Origin: Mesorhizobium sp. YM1C-6-2
GTDB lineage: Bacteria; Pseudomonadota; Alphaproteobacteria; Rhizobiales; Rhizobiaceae
Assembly: GCF_003666685.1 (NCBI RefSeq)
Contig: NZ_RCIZ01000003.1
Location: 496,001-560,000 of the forward strand
Direction: 5' to 3'
Length of the DNA: 64,000 bases
Below the pieces are notes generated by a model. The model was not told the DNA's origin. It saw only the letters and a program-made list of their open reading frames with translations, and did not search any database. Below, piece by piece: positions 48,808 to 56,586 of this stretch. Position 1 is the stretch's first letter. Each line of letters starts with the position of its first letter. Made by a program: the position numbers and the translations under genes.

Positions 48808-49202
48808 GGGAAACTCCTCTATCCCATATTCATGCTTGCCAGCCGGACCCCTCATCCAGACTGGCTCGGCGTTTGCCGCAGGAAAAAGAGGTTGTTCCGC
48901 GTGGGATATTCTATCCTCTTGCCGCGGTACGCCCGGAACCCCTATTTGCCGGGCGCAGTCCCCTACCGTCTCCGGGCCGGCAAATGCCCGAAGCCAAATT
49001 GTTCCTTTTTTTTAGGCCACGGGCAAGTGGAAACTTATTTCAGCCAAAGCTGCCGGCTCCTTGCGCAGAGCCCCCGCAGCAGCATTTGCTTGCGCGGAAA
49101 CATCGGGACGACGAGGGCGGCAGCGGCATCGCCTCGCCGCCCCATCTCTTTGTCCGAACTTCGGATGCGCCCAAAAGCGCGGCGGCCTTTTCGGACGATT
49201 TT
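48808..49202. other. Leader and gap of csp 1
   Basis: 395 bp without a supported gene. Most is probably the 5' leader and promoter of the first csp gene; it holds the csp-shared block at 48968-48993 and an A/T-rich run (TTTTTTTT) at about 49006. The right part should hold the end of the repeat-protein transcript. A short palindrome TCCGAACTTCGGA lies near 49155-49167. Confidence 0.6.
48968..48993 (-). promoter_or_regulatory. Block shared by both csp upstream regions (copy 1)
   Basis: Plus-strand GTCTCCGGGCCGGCAAATGC then CCGAAG matches the block at 50160-50185 with about three mismatches. It lies 161 bp upstream of its csp start, so it is promoter or leader sequence. Cold-box-like function is inferred. 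Confidence 0.6.
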
Positions 49203-49616
49203 CTAGTCTTCGCAGACGGTGATCGGGCCGATCCGCATGCAGTTTCCGCCGCGGTATCCATCGTCGCGCGGATGGTAAACCCTGACCCTGCAATATTCGC
49301 CGACATGCTTGTGATAGAGGCTGCGACCATATTCGGGCAGGTAGTGACGGCGCACGTCGCGGTGGCAATCCCGCGGGCGGTCGTCGAAATCCGGGTCGGC
49401 GAGGATCACCCTGCAGTTCGACTGCCGATGCCGGTGCCAGACCCTGCGGCCGTATTCGGGTAGGTAATGACGGCGCACGTCGCGGTGGCAGTCGACCTGG
49501 ACCCTGGTGACGAGGCCATCTCCCTCCGTAACCGGCGCCTGCGGCAGCGCCGCGGCGGTTCCCGTGCCGATGCCCAGTGCGAGCAGCGCCGCGCCGACAT
49601 ATCCGATTGATTTCAT
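49203..49616 (-). CDS. Exported Cys/His-rich tandem-repeat protein
   Basis: A 137-residue protein with a signal peptide (MKSIGYVGAALLALGIGTG). Two tandem repeats of 41 residues follow, each with CHRDVRRHYLPEYGR, then HRHRQSNCRV or HKHVGEYCRV. Each unit has two Cys and several His; a C-terminal GGNCMRIGPITVC adds another pair, implying disulfides or metal binding. The repeats are nearly identical in DNA too. I do not recognise the family. It lies between two csp genes. Confidence 0.75.
   Translation of the reverse strand: MKSIGYVGAALLALGIGTGTAAALPQAPVTEGDGLVTRVQVDCHRDVRRHYLPEYGRRVWHRHRQSNCRVILADPDFDDRPRDCHRDVRRHYLPEYGRSLYHKHVGEYCRVRVYHPRDDGYRGGNCMRIGPITVCED
49331..49490. repeat. Intragenic tandem duplication (123-bp period)
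   Basis: The DNA at 49331-49367 recurs at 49454-49490 with only a few changes (for example ATTCGGGCAGGTAGTGACGG versus ATTCGGGTAGGTAATGACGG), an exact 123-bp period, or 41 codons. The high DNA identity implies a fairly recent duplication inside the gene. Confidence 0.85.
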
Positions 49617-49705
49617 TCGCGTTCCCTCTCCAGGGTTGATTGCCCGAAAAAAGCGGGTCCCAACCCGTTGCGGCTTGGAACCCGGTGCTCGACGAAGTCG
49701 GGACT

Positions 49706-49738
49706 ATAAGAAAAGGGCATGGCGCTCGCGCCATGCCC
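49706..49738 (-). terminator. Terminator of csp 2
   Basis: On the minus strand GGGCATGGCG/CGCCATGCCC (49715-49724 with 49729-49738) forms a perfect 10-bp stem, followed by TTTTCTTAT. A second perfect 9-bp hairpin (CATGCCGCC/GGCGGCATG) lies at 49751-49771, between it and the csp stop. Confidence 0.9.
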
Positions 49739-49777
49739 TCAGATATCGCTCATGCCGCCGATGGCGGCATGATGATT

Positions 49778-49990
49778 TCACTCGGCGCGCAGGTTGACCG
49801 CCTTCGGGCCCTTGCCCATGCGATCGGGCTCGACGTCGAAGGTGACCTTCTGGCCGTCGACGAGCGTGCGCAGGCCTGAAGCCTCGATCGCCGAGATGTG
49901 CACGAACACATCCTTCGCGCCGCCGTCAGGCGTGATGAAGCCAAAACCTTTGGTCGTGTTGAAGAACTTTACGGTACCGGTCTGGGACAT
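49778..49990 (-). CDS. Cold-shock domain protein 2
   Basis: A 70-residue CspA paralogue, [20 protein letters not shown] at the start, with RNP1 [11 protein letters not shown] and RNP2 VFVHISAI. It is very similar to the copy at 48595-48807. A GAAGGAG-type site (plus GGAGAACTCCTTC) lies just upstream. Two consecutive hairpins, the second a terminator, end the transcript. Confidence 0.93.
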   Translation of the reverse strand: MSQTGTVKFFNTTKGFGFITPDGGAKDVFVHISAIEASGLRTLVDGQKVTFDVEPDRMGKGPKAVNLRAE

Positions 49991-50374
49991 GGGAGAACTC
50001 CTTCGCCCGTTGCTTGTCTGGTCCCTGATCCGCCGCTTCGCCCGGCGGGCAGGTCCGATTGTGTCTTGGCGGTCATGCATTCACGCACGAATTGCCCCCC
50101 GCCAAAGCGGGGCCGTCAGATATTCACAGCTTCGGGGAAAGGGTCGATCAAACGTTCCAGTCTCCGGGTCAGCAAACGCCCGAACGGCGGTTTTTATGGC
50201 ACGGAACCGCGGTTCTGACAAGATGTCGCACCTGGAGTTGTCGTCCGAGGCAGCTTCATCGGCCCTCCGCGGGAGGGAACGATGTCATGCGGATGGGCTT
50301 GCAATCGGCAGATTTGCCGGGGAGGATCGGAGCCGGCAACTGCGCCGGGGGCGGGTGGATACGGAGGAGAATCG
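49991..50374. other. Leader of csp 2 and promoter of Kazal gene
   Basis: 384 bp with no supported gene. The left part is csp 2 leader, including a CCCCGC/GCGGGG hairpin near 50099-50113 and the shared block at 50160-50185. The right part should contain the rightward promoter of the Kazal-domain gene; its ribosome-binding site is GGAGGAG at about 50363. Confidence 0.6.
50160..50185 (-). promoter_or_regulatory. Block shared by both csp upstream regions (copy 2)
   Basis: Plus-strand GTCTCCGGGTCAGCAAACGC then CCGAAC matches the first copy at 48968-48993. It lies 170 bp upstream of csp 2, nearly the same distance as copy 1 (161 bp) from its gene. This suggests a common promoter or leader element. 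Confidence 0.6.
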
Positions 50375-50773
50375 ATGCGTTTTGCAACCTATCTGCAGGG
50401 CCTCGCGGCGATGCTTGCCGGCCTGATCGTGCTGTCGGCCTGTACGGTCGCCGTCGAGGACGGACACCGACCGGGCCCCGGGCCGTGGCCAGGCCCCGGG
50501 CAAGGGTCCGGCTTCTGCACACGCGAGTTCCAGCCGGTCTGCGCGCGCCGCCATGGCGAGGAGCGCACTTTCGCAAATCCCTGCCTTGCCGACCGCGCCG
50601 GCTTCCGCATCCTCCACCGTGGCGAGTGCAGCCGGCGTGATGACCGACCGCGTGCCTGCACCATGGAGTACCGGCCGGTTTGCGCAACGCGCCGCGGCAA
50701 CTTCCGGACCTTCGGCAATGCCTGCCAGGCCGACGCGGAAGGTTGGCGCATAGTCCGCAACAGGCCGTGCTGA
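50375..50773 (+). CDS. Lipoprotein with two Kazal-like domains
   Basis: A 132-residue lipoprotein. The signal sequence ends in a VLSAC lipobox (Cys ~23), then a Gly/Pro-rich linker (GPGPWPGPGQGSG). Two homologous domains follow, CTREFQPVCARRHGEERTFA...C and CTMEYRPVCATRRGNFRTFG...C, each with the PVC-x-TF-N/A-x-C pattern of Kazal-type protease inhibitors and four Cys. GGAGGAG precedes ATG 50375. Inhibition of exogenous proteases is inferred from the fold family. Confidence 0.8.
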   Translation: MRFATYLQGLAAMLAGLIVLSACTVAVEDGHRPGPGPWPGPGQGSGFCTREFQPVCARRHGEERTFANPCLADRAGFRILHRGECSRRDDRPRACTMEYRPVCATRRGNFRTFGNACQADAEGWRIVRNRPC

Positions 50774-50832
50774 TCTGACCACGGCATTCCGTCTCCCCCG
50801 AAACGGGGAGACGGAACCTGCATCATGCAGTG

Positions 50833-53031
50833 TCAGTTCACGGCGCTGATGTTGCCGAGACGAATGAACAGCGTCTCGCCGGAGGAATTGTCGACGCCGT
50901 CATTGTCGGTGACGACGTAGGCGTCGCCGTTCCCGTCGATGGCGAAACCCTCGACCTTGTCGACGACATAGCCGTTGGCGGCCGACTTGAGATCGGCCAT
51001 CAGGTCGCGCGCAAGCGTCTTCTCGACAACCGGCAGCTCACCGCCCAGGGCAGCTGGCTTGAAACCATCCAGCGATACCGCATAGACGCGCTTCACCTTG
51101 GCCTCGGCGCCGATCAGATTATCGCGCTCGATGACATAGAGCTTGCCGTCATGGGCGGTGATCTCGGAGAGACCGATCCAGCCGGTTTCGGTCGCTTCGA
51201 GCGGATAACGCACCGCCGACCATTCCTCGGTCCCGGGTTTGTAGGCGAGCAGCTTGGTCTGACCCTTCGGGTCGTCGCCCCATTCGCGCTGCACGGCCAT
51301 GACCAGGGTGAGGTCGTCGCCTTCGCCTGTCGTGGTGATGCCTTCCAGGCCGAAGCGGGTCTGGCCGGCGAGCAGTTCGACGGGCAGGCTGACCTCCTCC
51401 TTGATCCGTCCCTTGTCGTCGACATGGATGAGCGCATGCGGGACGAGCTTTGCCGCGTCGCCCTCGTTGGCGAGCCAGAAGCCGCCTTCGCCATCGCCGA
51501 CCAGGCCTTCGATGTCTAGCTTCTGGGCGGGATCGCCGTTGCGGGTGACAACGATCTTGCCGGTGATAAGCGCAGGCGTCTGCGTGGCGTCGATCATGAA
51601 GATCGAGGGCTGGCCGGAATAGGCGGAGTCGGACGCGGCGAAGAGCTTGCCGGCCTCGTCGGCCGCAGCGAGCGCCGAGAGGGCGCCCCAGCCGAGCGGC
51701 GTGCCTTCGTCGGTCAGCCCGGCGGCAATCATCGGGTAGGCCGCCGGGCCTTCGCCGCGCTCGAAGATCATGACATGCGAGCGAGCGAGGCCATCCTCGA
51801 CGAGGTCTGTCTCGTTGGCGGTTACGAAGAGGTTGCGCGAGGGGATGGCGATCAGGCCCTCCGGACCGATGCCAGAGGGCAGCGCCTGGATGAACTCAGG
51901 CTCTGCGCCGCTGTCCTTGTAGACGCCGACCAGCAAGCCGCGCTCCGAGCCGACGAAGATCAGCCTGTCGTCGCCGAAGGTTCCGGTGGCGAGGCCTTCC
52001 GGCTCGACGCCCTTCTTGTTGCGGTGCTCCGGATAGTGGCCGAGGTTCGCCACTTCGTATTCGAAGGACGGCCCGGATTCGTAGAGCACCTCGCCAGTCT
52101 TTGAGAAGATGGTGAAGCCGCGCGCGCCGCCCTTCCAGTCGCCCTCGTTGGCGACGACGAAGCGGTTGTCGTCAAGCCATTTGGCCGAGTCCGGTTCGCG
52201 CAGCACATTCTCCTGAGTACCGGTGAAGGAGAGCTTGCCGTCCTTCTTGGTGTCCACCTTGTCGAGCGTGACGGCGCCGGCGGGGAAGTGCGAGACGACA
52301 TTGCCGGTCTTGCCGTCGACAATGGCGATGTGGTTGTTCTCCTGCAGCGTGACGACGATCTCGCCCTGGCCGTTGATGTCGACGAATTCCGGCTCGGCGT
52401 CTTCAGGAACGATCGCGGCGAGGCCGTTGAGCTCGACGGTCCTGATCGCGGCGCAGTCCGGCACGCCATCGGCGAGCGGGACGATCTTCAGATTGCCGGA
52501 CGGCATCTGCGGGATGGCGCCGTCGTTCACGTCCTCGTCGCGCTCGTTCTCGATGGCGACGGCGAGGAAGCTCTTGTCGCTGCTGAGTGCGACCGAGTCG
52601 GGCTGGCCGCCAAGATCGCAGGAATTCTCGATCGCCTTCGATGCGAGATCGATCACCGTGAGATTGCCCGATGGACTTGTGTAGCTTTCGGAGGTGTTGA
52701 CTGCTGCCAGCACCTTGCCCCCGGCGACGACAACCGAAGTCGGCTCGCCTTCGATCTTGACGATGCCGCCCGCCTTGGGGGCCTTCGGATCGGTGATGTC
52801 GATGAAGCCGACCGCACCGAGCGGGCTGTCGGAATAGACCAGCGTGTTGCCGTCCTCGCTCGCGGTGATGATCTCGGAGGAGGTGGGCGTGGCTTTCTCG
52901 ATATCGGCGGGCAGATTGTCCGCCACCGCGAAGCTCGCGATGCGGTTGAACATCATCTCGGCGTGTGCGGGCAGCGAAACGGAGGCAGCCAGGGCTGCGG
53001 TCAGAGCGAATAGTGGCGATTTGCGGTGCAT
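50833..53031 (-). CDS. Phytase-esterase-like exported protein
   Basis: A 732-residue exported protein (signal peptide cut near LPAHAEMM). The first half looks like a beta-propeller (SPSGNLTVIDLASKAIENS, MPSGNLKIVPLADGVPDC). The C-terminal half matches the 'esterase-like activity of phytase' domain (FGLEGITTTGEGDDLTLVMA, YVVDKVEGFAIDGNGDAYVV, VTDNDGVDNSSGETLFIRLG). A role in phosphate release from organic esters is supported by a Pho box upstream. GAGGGAGA lies just before the ATG. Confidence 0.85.
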   Translation of the reverse strand: MHRKSPLFALTAALAASVSLPAHAEMMFNRIASFAVADNLPADIEKATPTSSEIITASEDGNTLVYSDSPLGAVGFIDITDPKAPKAGGIVKIEGEPTSVVVAGGKVLAAVNTSESYTSPSGNLTVIDLASKAIENSCDLGGQPDSVALSSDKSFLAVAIENERDEDVNDGAIPQMPSGNLKIVPLADGVPDCAAIRTVELNGLAAIVPEDAEPEFVDINGQGEIVVTLQENNHIAIVDGKTGNVVSHFPAGAVTLDKVDTKKDGKLSFTGTQENVLREPDSAKWLDDNRFVVANEGDWKGGARGFTIFSKTGEVLYESGPSFEYEVANLGHYPEHRNKKGVEPEGLATGTFGDDRLIFVGSERGLLVGVYKDSGAEPEFIQALPSGIGPEGLIAIPSRNLFVTANETDLVEDGLARSHVMIFERGEGPAAYPMIAAGLTDEGTPLGWGALSALAAADEAGKLFAASDSAYSGQPSIFMIDATQTPALITGKIVVTRNGDPAQKLDIEGLVGDGEGGFWLANEGDAAKLVPHALIHVDDKGRIKEEVSLPVELLAGQTRFGLEGITTTGEGDDLTLVMAVQREWGDDPKGQTKLLAYKPGTEEWSAVRYPLEATETGWIGLSEITAHDGKLYVIERDNLIGAEAKVKRVYAVSLDGFKPAALGGELPVVEKTLARDLMADLKSAANGYVVDKVEGFAIDGNGDAYVVTDNDGVDNSSGETLFIRLGNISAVN

Positions 53032-53336
53032 GGCGGCGTCTCCCTCATGAATGAAGCGGCCATGCTTTGGAACCGGTAGATTTCAGCCCGATGACGATGG
53101 AATGACAATTCCGTGACATGCGCCGGACACCGTCGATATGGCGGTGATGGCAGCACTCCAGGCAGCGGTTTCCCGCATTTTTCGATAGTCTCGCCGGCGG
53201 TCGGGCGGGTCCCACCAGGCAATGAATCCTTGCTCACAATGGCGAAGATCGCTATATACGCCGCGATTTTCCCAAAAATTCGGTGGTCTGACCACCGCCC
53301 GCGAAAGGGACGCGGGCGAACGAGAGGATTTTATCA
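53032..53336. other. Divergent gap phytase-like gene / trcR
   Basis: 305 bp with no supported gene. It holds the Pho box at 53091-53119 (minus strand) and the trcR promoter to the right (about 53220-53330), where no clear -35/-10 pair was found. Confidence 0.6.
53091..53119 (-). promoter_or_regulatory. Pho box (PhoB-binding repeats)
   Basis: On the minus strand three 7-mers repeat at an exact 11-bp period: ATGTCAC (53113-53119), TTGTCAT (53102-53108) and TCGTCAT (53091-53097), matching CTGTCAT in 5, 6 and 5 of 7 positions. The order and period are those of rhizobial Pho boxes. It lies about 60 bp upstream of the phytase-like gene, so phosphate-starvation induction is predicted. Confidence 0.7.
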
Positions 53337-54032
53337 ATGGCAAATACGCTTCTGATGCCCAAGGCGACCGCGGTCTGGCTGGTCGACAACACCGCGCTCT
53401 CCTTCGACCAGATCGCCCAGTTCTGCGGCCTGCATCCGCTCGAGGTGAAGGCGATCGCCGACGGCGAATCCGCGCAGGGCATCAAGGGCATGGACCCGAT
53501 CATCACCGGCCAGCTCACGCGCGACGAGATCAAGAAGGGCGAAGCCGACCAGAACTATCGCCTGCATCTTTCCGAGCCGAAGGTCCGCGTGCCGGAATCC
53601 AAGCGCAAGGCGCCGCGCTACACGCCGCTGTCGAAGCGCCAGGACCGGCCGAACGCGATCCTCTGGCTGGTGCGCAACCACCCGGAACTCAAGGACGCTC
53701 AGATCTCGCGGCTGGTCGGCACGACCAAGTCGACCATCGAGCAGATCCGTGAGCGTCGGCACTGGAACGCTTCCAACCTGGTGCCGATGGACCCGGTGAC
53801 GCTTGGGCTGTGCTCGCAGATCGACCTCGACCTCGAGGTGAACCGCGCCTCCAAGGGCCGCGAGCAGGCGCCGCCTACCGGCGACACGCTGCTGCCGGCG
53901 GCGCTCACCGAGCGGCTGCAGCCGGAACAGCCGGCTCAGAAGTCGGAGGACGCCGAGCTCGACGCGGACGCGGTCTTCGCCAAGCTTTCGGCGCTGAAGG
54001 GTACGCAGACCGAAGAAGAAGACGAAAAATAG
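53337..54032 (+). CDS. trcR: Cell-cycle transcriptional regulator TrcR (DUF1013)
   Basis: A 231-residue DUF1013 protein: LLMPKATAVWLVDNTALSFD, FCGLHPLEVKAIADGESAQG, WLVRNHPELKDAQISRLVGT (an HTH-like region) and TIEQIRERRHWNASNLVPMD. The family is alphaproteobacteria-specific and linked to cell-cycle control. The C-terminus is acidic (EEEDEK). An efficient terminator follows. Confidence 0.93.
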   Translation: MANTLLMPKATAVWLVDNTALSFDQIAQFCGLHPLEVKAIADGESAQGIKGMDPIITGQLTRDEIKKGEADQNYRLHLSEPKVRVPESKRKAPRYTPLSKRQDRPNAILWLVRNHPELKDAQISRLVGTTKSTIEQIRERRHWNASNLVPMDPVTLGLCSQIDLDLEVNRASKGREQAPPTGDTLLPAALTERLQPEQPAQKSEDAELDADAVFAKLSALKGTQTEEEDEK

Positions 54033-54051
54033 TTTTCTGTACTGAGCATTC

Positions 54052-54078
54052 AAAAGGCCCGCGAAAGCGGGCCTTTTT
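54052..54078. terminator. Terminator after trcR (bidirectional)
   Basis: GGCCCGC (54056-54062) pairs with GCGGGCC (54067-54073) around GAAA, with A-run before and TTTTT after. Symmetry means it can serve both trcR (plus) and the GFA gene (minus). Confidence 0.9.
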
Positions 54079-54111
54079 GTTGATCCGGGTTTGCGCGCCC
54101 GCTGCCGGGTC

Positions 54112-54534
54112 CTAGCCGGCGGCCACGAAGCTGAGTCTGCCGGCGATGCGCGGCGGCGCTCCGTCGGAAGGATGGTTGACGCCATCGGTGACGAGGATCT
54201 CGGCGAAGTCGAAGGGACTCAAGCCCTCGAGGATGGCGACGTTCACGCCGTATTCGTTCGGATTCGAGCGGCGCTGGTGATGGGTGTAGATGCCGCATTT
54301 CGAGCAGAAATAGTGCTTCGCCGTGCCGGTGTTGAACTGGTAGGTGGTGAGCGCTTCGCGACCTGAGACCACATCGACATCTCCGAGCCGGGCAGTGACG
54401 GCGACAGCGCCGCGCATTCGGCAGTAGGAGCAATTGCAGCGGCGGGCCGAGCGCAACCCGTCCGCCAGCCGCACGCGCAGGCGAACCGCGCCGCAATGGC
54501 ACGCGCCGTCGATCTCCTCGATATCCATGTCCAT
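54112..54534 (-). CDS. GFA/CENP-V family protein
   Basis: A 140-residue Zn-binding GFA protein. The Cys motifs are GACHCGAVRLRVRL near the N-terminus, RRCNCSYCRMRGAV, and YFCSKCGIYTHHQRR. GFA enzymes handle glutathione-formaldehyde adducts, but many homologues are uncharacterised. ATG 54534 has GGAG about 9 bases upstream; an in-frame ATG two codons on is an alternative. It converges on trcR. Confidence 0.85.
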   Translation of the reverse strand: MDMDIEEIDGACHCGAVRLRVRLADGLRSARRCNCSYCRMRGAVAVTARLGDVDVVSGREALTTYQFNTGTAKHYFCSKCGIYTHHQRRSNPNEYGVNVAILEGLSPFDFAEILVTDGVNHPSDGAPPRIAGRLSFVAAG

Positions 54535-54619
54535 CGGCGAGAACTCCTTCGGCTAGGAACTCAAGGCTGAGCGCCGCTCGGCAAGCAATGGGTCGCCGGT
54601 CACCGCGGGGAATAGACAG

Positions 54620-55339
54620 TCAGTATCCGCTGGCGCGGCCTGGAGTGTCGCCGGCCCGTTCGCCGCGTTCCATGGAGCGGTAGAAGTCAGCGAGCTGCTT
54701 GCCGCGCTCTGGCTTGTAGTTGCGTCCCGTCGGCATGATGGTCGCGATGCGGTCGATGCGGAAGGCGCGGAAATCCGAGCGCATCTCGCACCAGGCGACC
54801 AGCGTCCAGACCTTGCCCCAGAACCACAGGCCGAGCGGGCGCACGTCGCGGGCGGAGGGCCGGCCTGCCTCGTCGCGATAGTCGAGCGTCAGCACCTCGC
54901 GCTTCTCGACCGCACGCTCGATACGGTCGATATGGGCGCGGTCGGCGTCGCTCACCACCCACATCGGCGCGTGGATCTCGGTGCGGGCGATGCGGTCCTT
55001 CTCGGCGTCGGGCAGAACCGCGCCGATCTTGACCAGCGCTTCTTCCGCCGCGCGCGCCATGGTGGCGCCGCCGAAGGCCCTGACCATGCGGGCGCCGGCG
55101 ACCAGCGCGACGATCTCGTCACGCGTGAACATCAGCGGCGGAAGGTCGAAACCCTCCCTCATCATGTAGCCGACGCCGGCTTCCCCATCGATCGGCACGC
55201 CGGTCGACTGCAAATCCGCGATGTCGCGGTAGATGGTCCGCTCGGAAACCTCGAGCCATTCGCCCAGTTTCTGCGCGGTGACCAGCCGGCCACCCCGGAA
55301 ATGCTGGACGATCTGGAATAGCCGATCCGCTCGCCGCAT
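54620..55339 (-). CDS. YafY-type WYL-domain regulator
   Basis: A 239-residue regulator. The N-terminal DeoR-type HTH (RADRLFQIVQHFRGGRLVTA, LEVSERTIYRDIADLQSTGV) is followed by a WYL domain (LTLDYRDEAGRPSARDVRPL, VWTLVAWCEMRSDFRAFRID). AGGAGC precedes ATG 55339. Its promoter region carries a perfect 13-bp inverted repeat, and a matching operator lies before the upstream small gene. Autoregulation is likely; the ligand is unknown. Confidence 0.9.
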   Translation of the reverse strand: MRRADRLFQIVQHFRGGRLVTAQKLGEWLEVSERTIYRDIADLQSTGVPIDGEAGVGYMMREGFDLPPLMFTRDEIVALVAGARMVRAFGGATMARAAEEALVKIGAVLPDAEKDRIARTEIHAPMWVVSDADRAHIDRIERAVEKREVLTLDYRDEAGRPSARDVRPLGLWFWGKVWTLVAWCEMRSDFRAFRIDRIATIMPTGRNYKPERGKQLADFYRSMERGERAGDTPGRASGY

Positions 55340-55422
55340 GGTTCGCTCCTGCTGTCGTATGCTGTGCCTGCGACACCGTCCTGACGGTGCGCTCGGCCGT
55401 TCCGGGGCGCGCAAACTGCCAC

Positions 55423-55454
55423 AAGGCTCCTGACAGCATATTGTCAGGAGCCTT
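55423..55454. promoter_or_regulatory. Operator 1 (WYL regulator site)
   Basis: AAGGCTCCTGACA (55423-55435) and TGTCAGGAGCCTT (55442-55454) form a perfect 13-bp inverted repeat around GCATAT, 84 bp upstream of the WYL regulator start. The core CTCCTGAC-N8-GTCAGGAG is repeated at 55734-55757. No T-run follows on either strand, so an operator is more likely than a terminator. Confidence 0.75.
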
Positions 55455-55518
55455 CAGCATAGACGTGTCCGCGGGCGCGCGAAACCGGAACATTGACGGC
55501 TTCATCCGGGCGGCCGGA

Positions 55519-55692
55519 TCAGCGTCCGCGCGTGCAGCGGCCGCCGTTGAAGTCGGGCCAGCCGATGTCCTTGCGCAGGTCTTCCGGCAGCGAATACATG
55601 AAGTGCGCCATGCGGAACTCTTCATGCGCAGCCTTCAACCTGCCGGCATAGCGGCGGACGGTATGATAGAGCTTCGGTGCGATCGGGGTCAT
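55519..55692 (-). CDS. Small DUF1127-like protein
   Basis: A 57-residue basic protein, MTPIAPKLYHTVRRYAGRLK at the start with FRMAHFMYSLPEDLRKDIGW near the end, vaguely like DUF1127 small proteins. AAGGAGG lies 8 bases before ATG 55692. An operator-type repeat stands just upstream, and the WYL regulator lies downstream in the same direction, so it is probably a target of that regulator. Confidence 0.65.
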   Translation of the reverse strand: MTPIAPKLYHTVRRYAGRLKAAHEEFRMAHFMYSLPEDLRKDIGWPDFNGGRCTRGR

Positions 55693-55733
55693 GACGAATC
55701 CTCCTTGCTTGATGGAGGCACTATCGCACACCC

Positions 55734-55757
55734 CTCCTGACAGCGGTCCGTCAGGAG
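55734..55757. promoter_or_regulatory. Operator 2 (WYL regulator site)
   Basis: CTCCTGAC (55734-55741) and GTCAGGAG (55750-55757) are perfect inverted arms with an 8-bp spacer, the same layout as operator 1, and both spacers begin AGC. It lies 42 bp before the small-protein start, overlapping its probable promoter. Confidence 0.75.
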
Positions 55758-55800
55758 TCGGACGGCCGGTTTCGGGTGGTTTTCGGGAACCGCGGAAAAC

Positions 55801-56586
55801 TCAGCTTTTCACCGGCACGACATAGTTCAGGGGCAGGCGCCCGCCGTCGGCATATATGGTCTGGCCGGTGACGTAGCTCGCCTCGTCCGAGGCCAGAAAG
55901 GCCGCAATTGCGGCGATTTCGGCGGGTTCTCCGATGCGGCCGAGCGGAGTGCGCGAAAGCAGGCGGTTCTTTGCCGCCGGATCGTCGTTCACGCTGGCCA
56001 GCATATCGGTCCTGATCGAGCCCGGGCCGATTGCATTGACGCGGATGCCATAGGGCGCGAGGCCCAGCGACATCACCTTTGTCAGTTGGCTGATGCCGCC
56101 CTTGGAGATCGAATAGGGCACCTGGTTGGCGATTGCGAAGACGGCGTTGACCGACGACATGTTGACGATCGCGCCGGGCTTTTCGCCTGCCTTGACGCGC
56201 TCGACCATGTGGCGCGCCACTGCCTGGCCGGCTAGGAAGGAGCCCTTCAGGTTGACGCCGAGCACGCGGTCGAAATCCTCCTCCGTGAGGTCGAGGAAAT
56301 CGGCGGCGTGAACGATGCCGGCATTGTTGACCAGCACGTCGATCCTGCCAAATGCCTCGATCGCGGCCGCGACCATGCCTTCGACATCTGCCCGACTGGC
56401 GACATTGGTCCTGTGGAATTTCACCTCGCCACGCTCCGAAAGGGTCGCGGCGGCTTTTGCGCCGCGGGCTTCATCGACGTCGGCAATCATGACTTTTGCG
56501 CCTTCGGTCGTGAAACGTTCAGCGATCGCATAGCCGATGCCGCCCGCGCCGCCGGTCACGATGGTCGCCTTGCCGCTGAGATTCAT
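55801..56586 (-). CDS. Short-chain dehydrogenase/reductase
   Basis: A 261-residue SDR. NAD(P) motif TGGAGGIGYAIAERF, NNAG in LVNNAGIVHAADF, catalytic Ser in IVNMSSVNAVF and Tyr-x3-Lys in YSISKGGISQL are all present. The cofactor-specificity Asp in MIADVDEARG suggests NAD. The substrate is unknown. ATG 56586 is taken; a longer frame to 56646 is not supported. Confidence 0.9.
   Translation of the reverse strand: MNLSGKATIVTGGAGGIGYAIAERFTTEGAKVMIADVDEARGAKAAATLSERGEVKFHRTNVASRADVEGMVAAAIEAFGRIDVLVNNAGIVHAADFLDLTEEDFDRVLGVNLKGSFLAGQAVARHMVERVKAGEKPGAIVNMSSVNAVFAIANQVPYSISKGGISQLTKVMSLGLAPYGIRVNAIGPGSIRTDMLASVNDDPAAKNRLLSRTPLGRIGEPAEIAAIAAFLASDEASYVTGQTIYADGGRLPLNYVVPVKS

Noticed and set aside
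48866-50374. CRISPR-like or satellite repeats around the csp genes
   Set aside because: Repeats seen are two csp paralogues, a shared upstream block and an intragenic duplication; there are no regular spacers.
55423-55454. Inverted repeat as a transcription terminator
   Set aside because: No T-run on either strand, and a second copy of the same motif lies upstream of another gene, which favours an operator.
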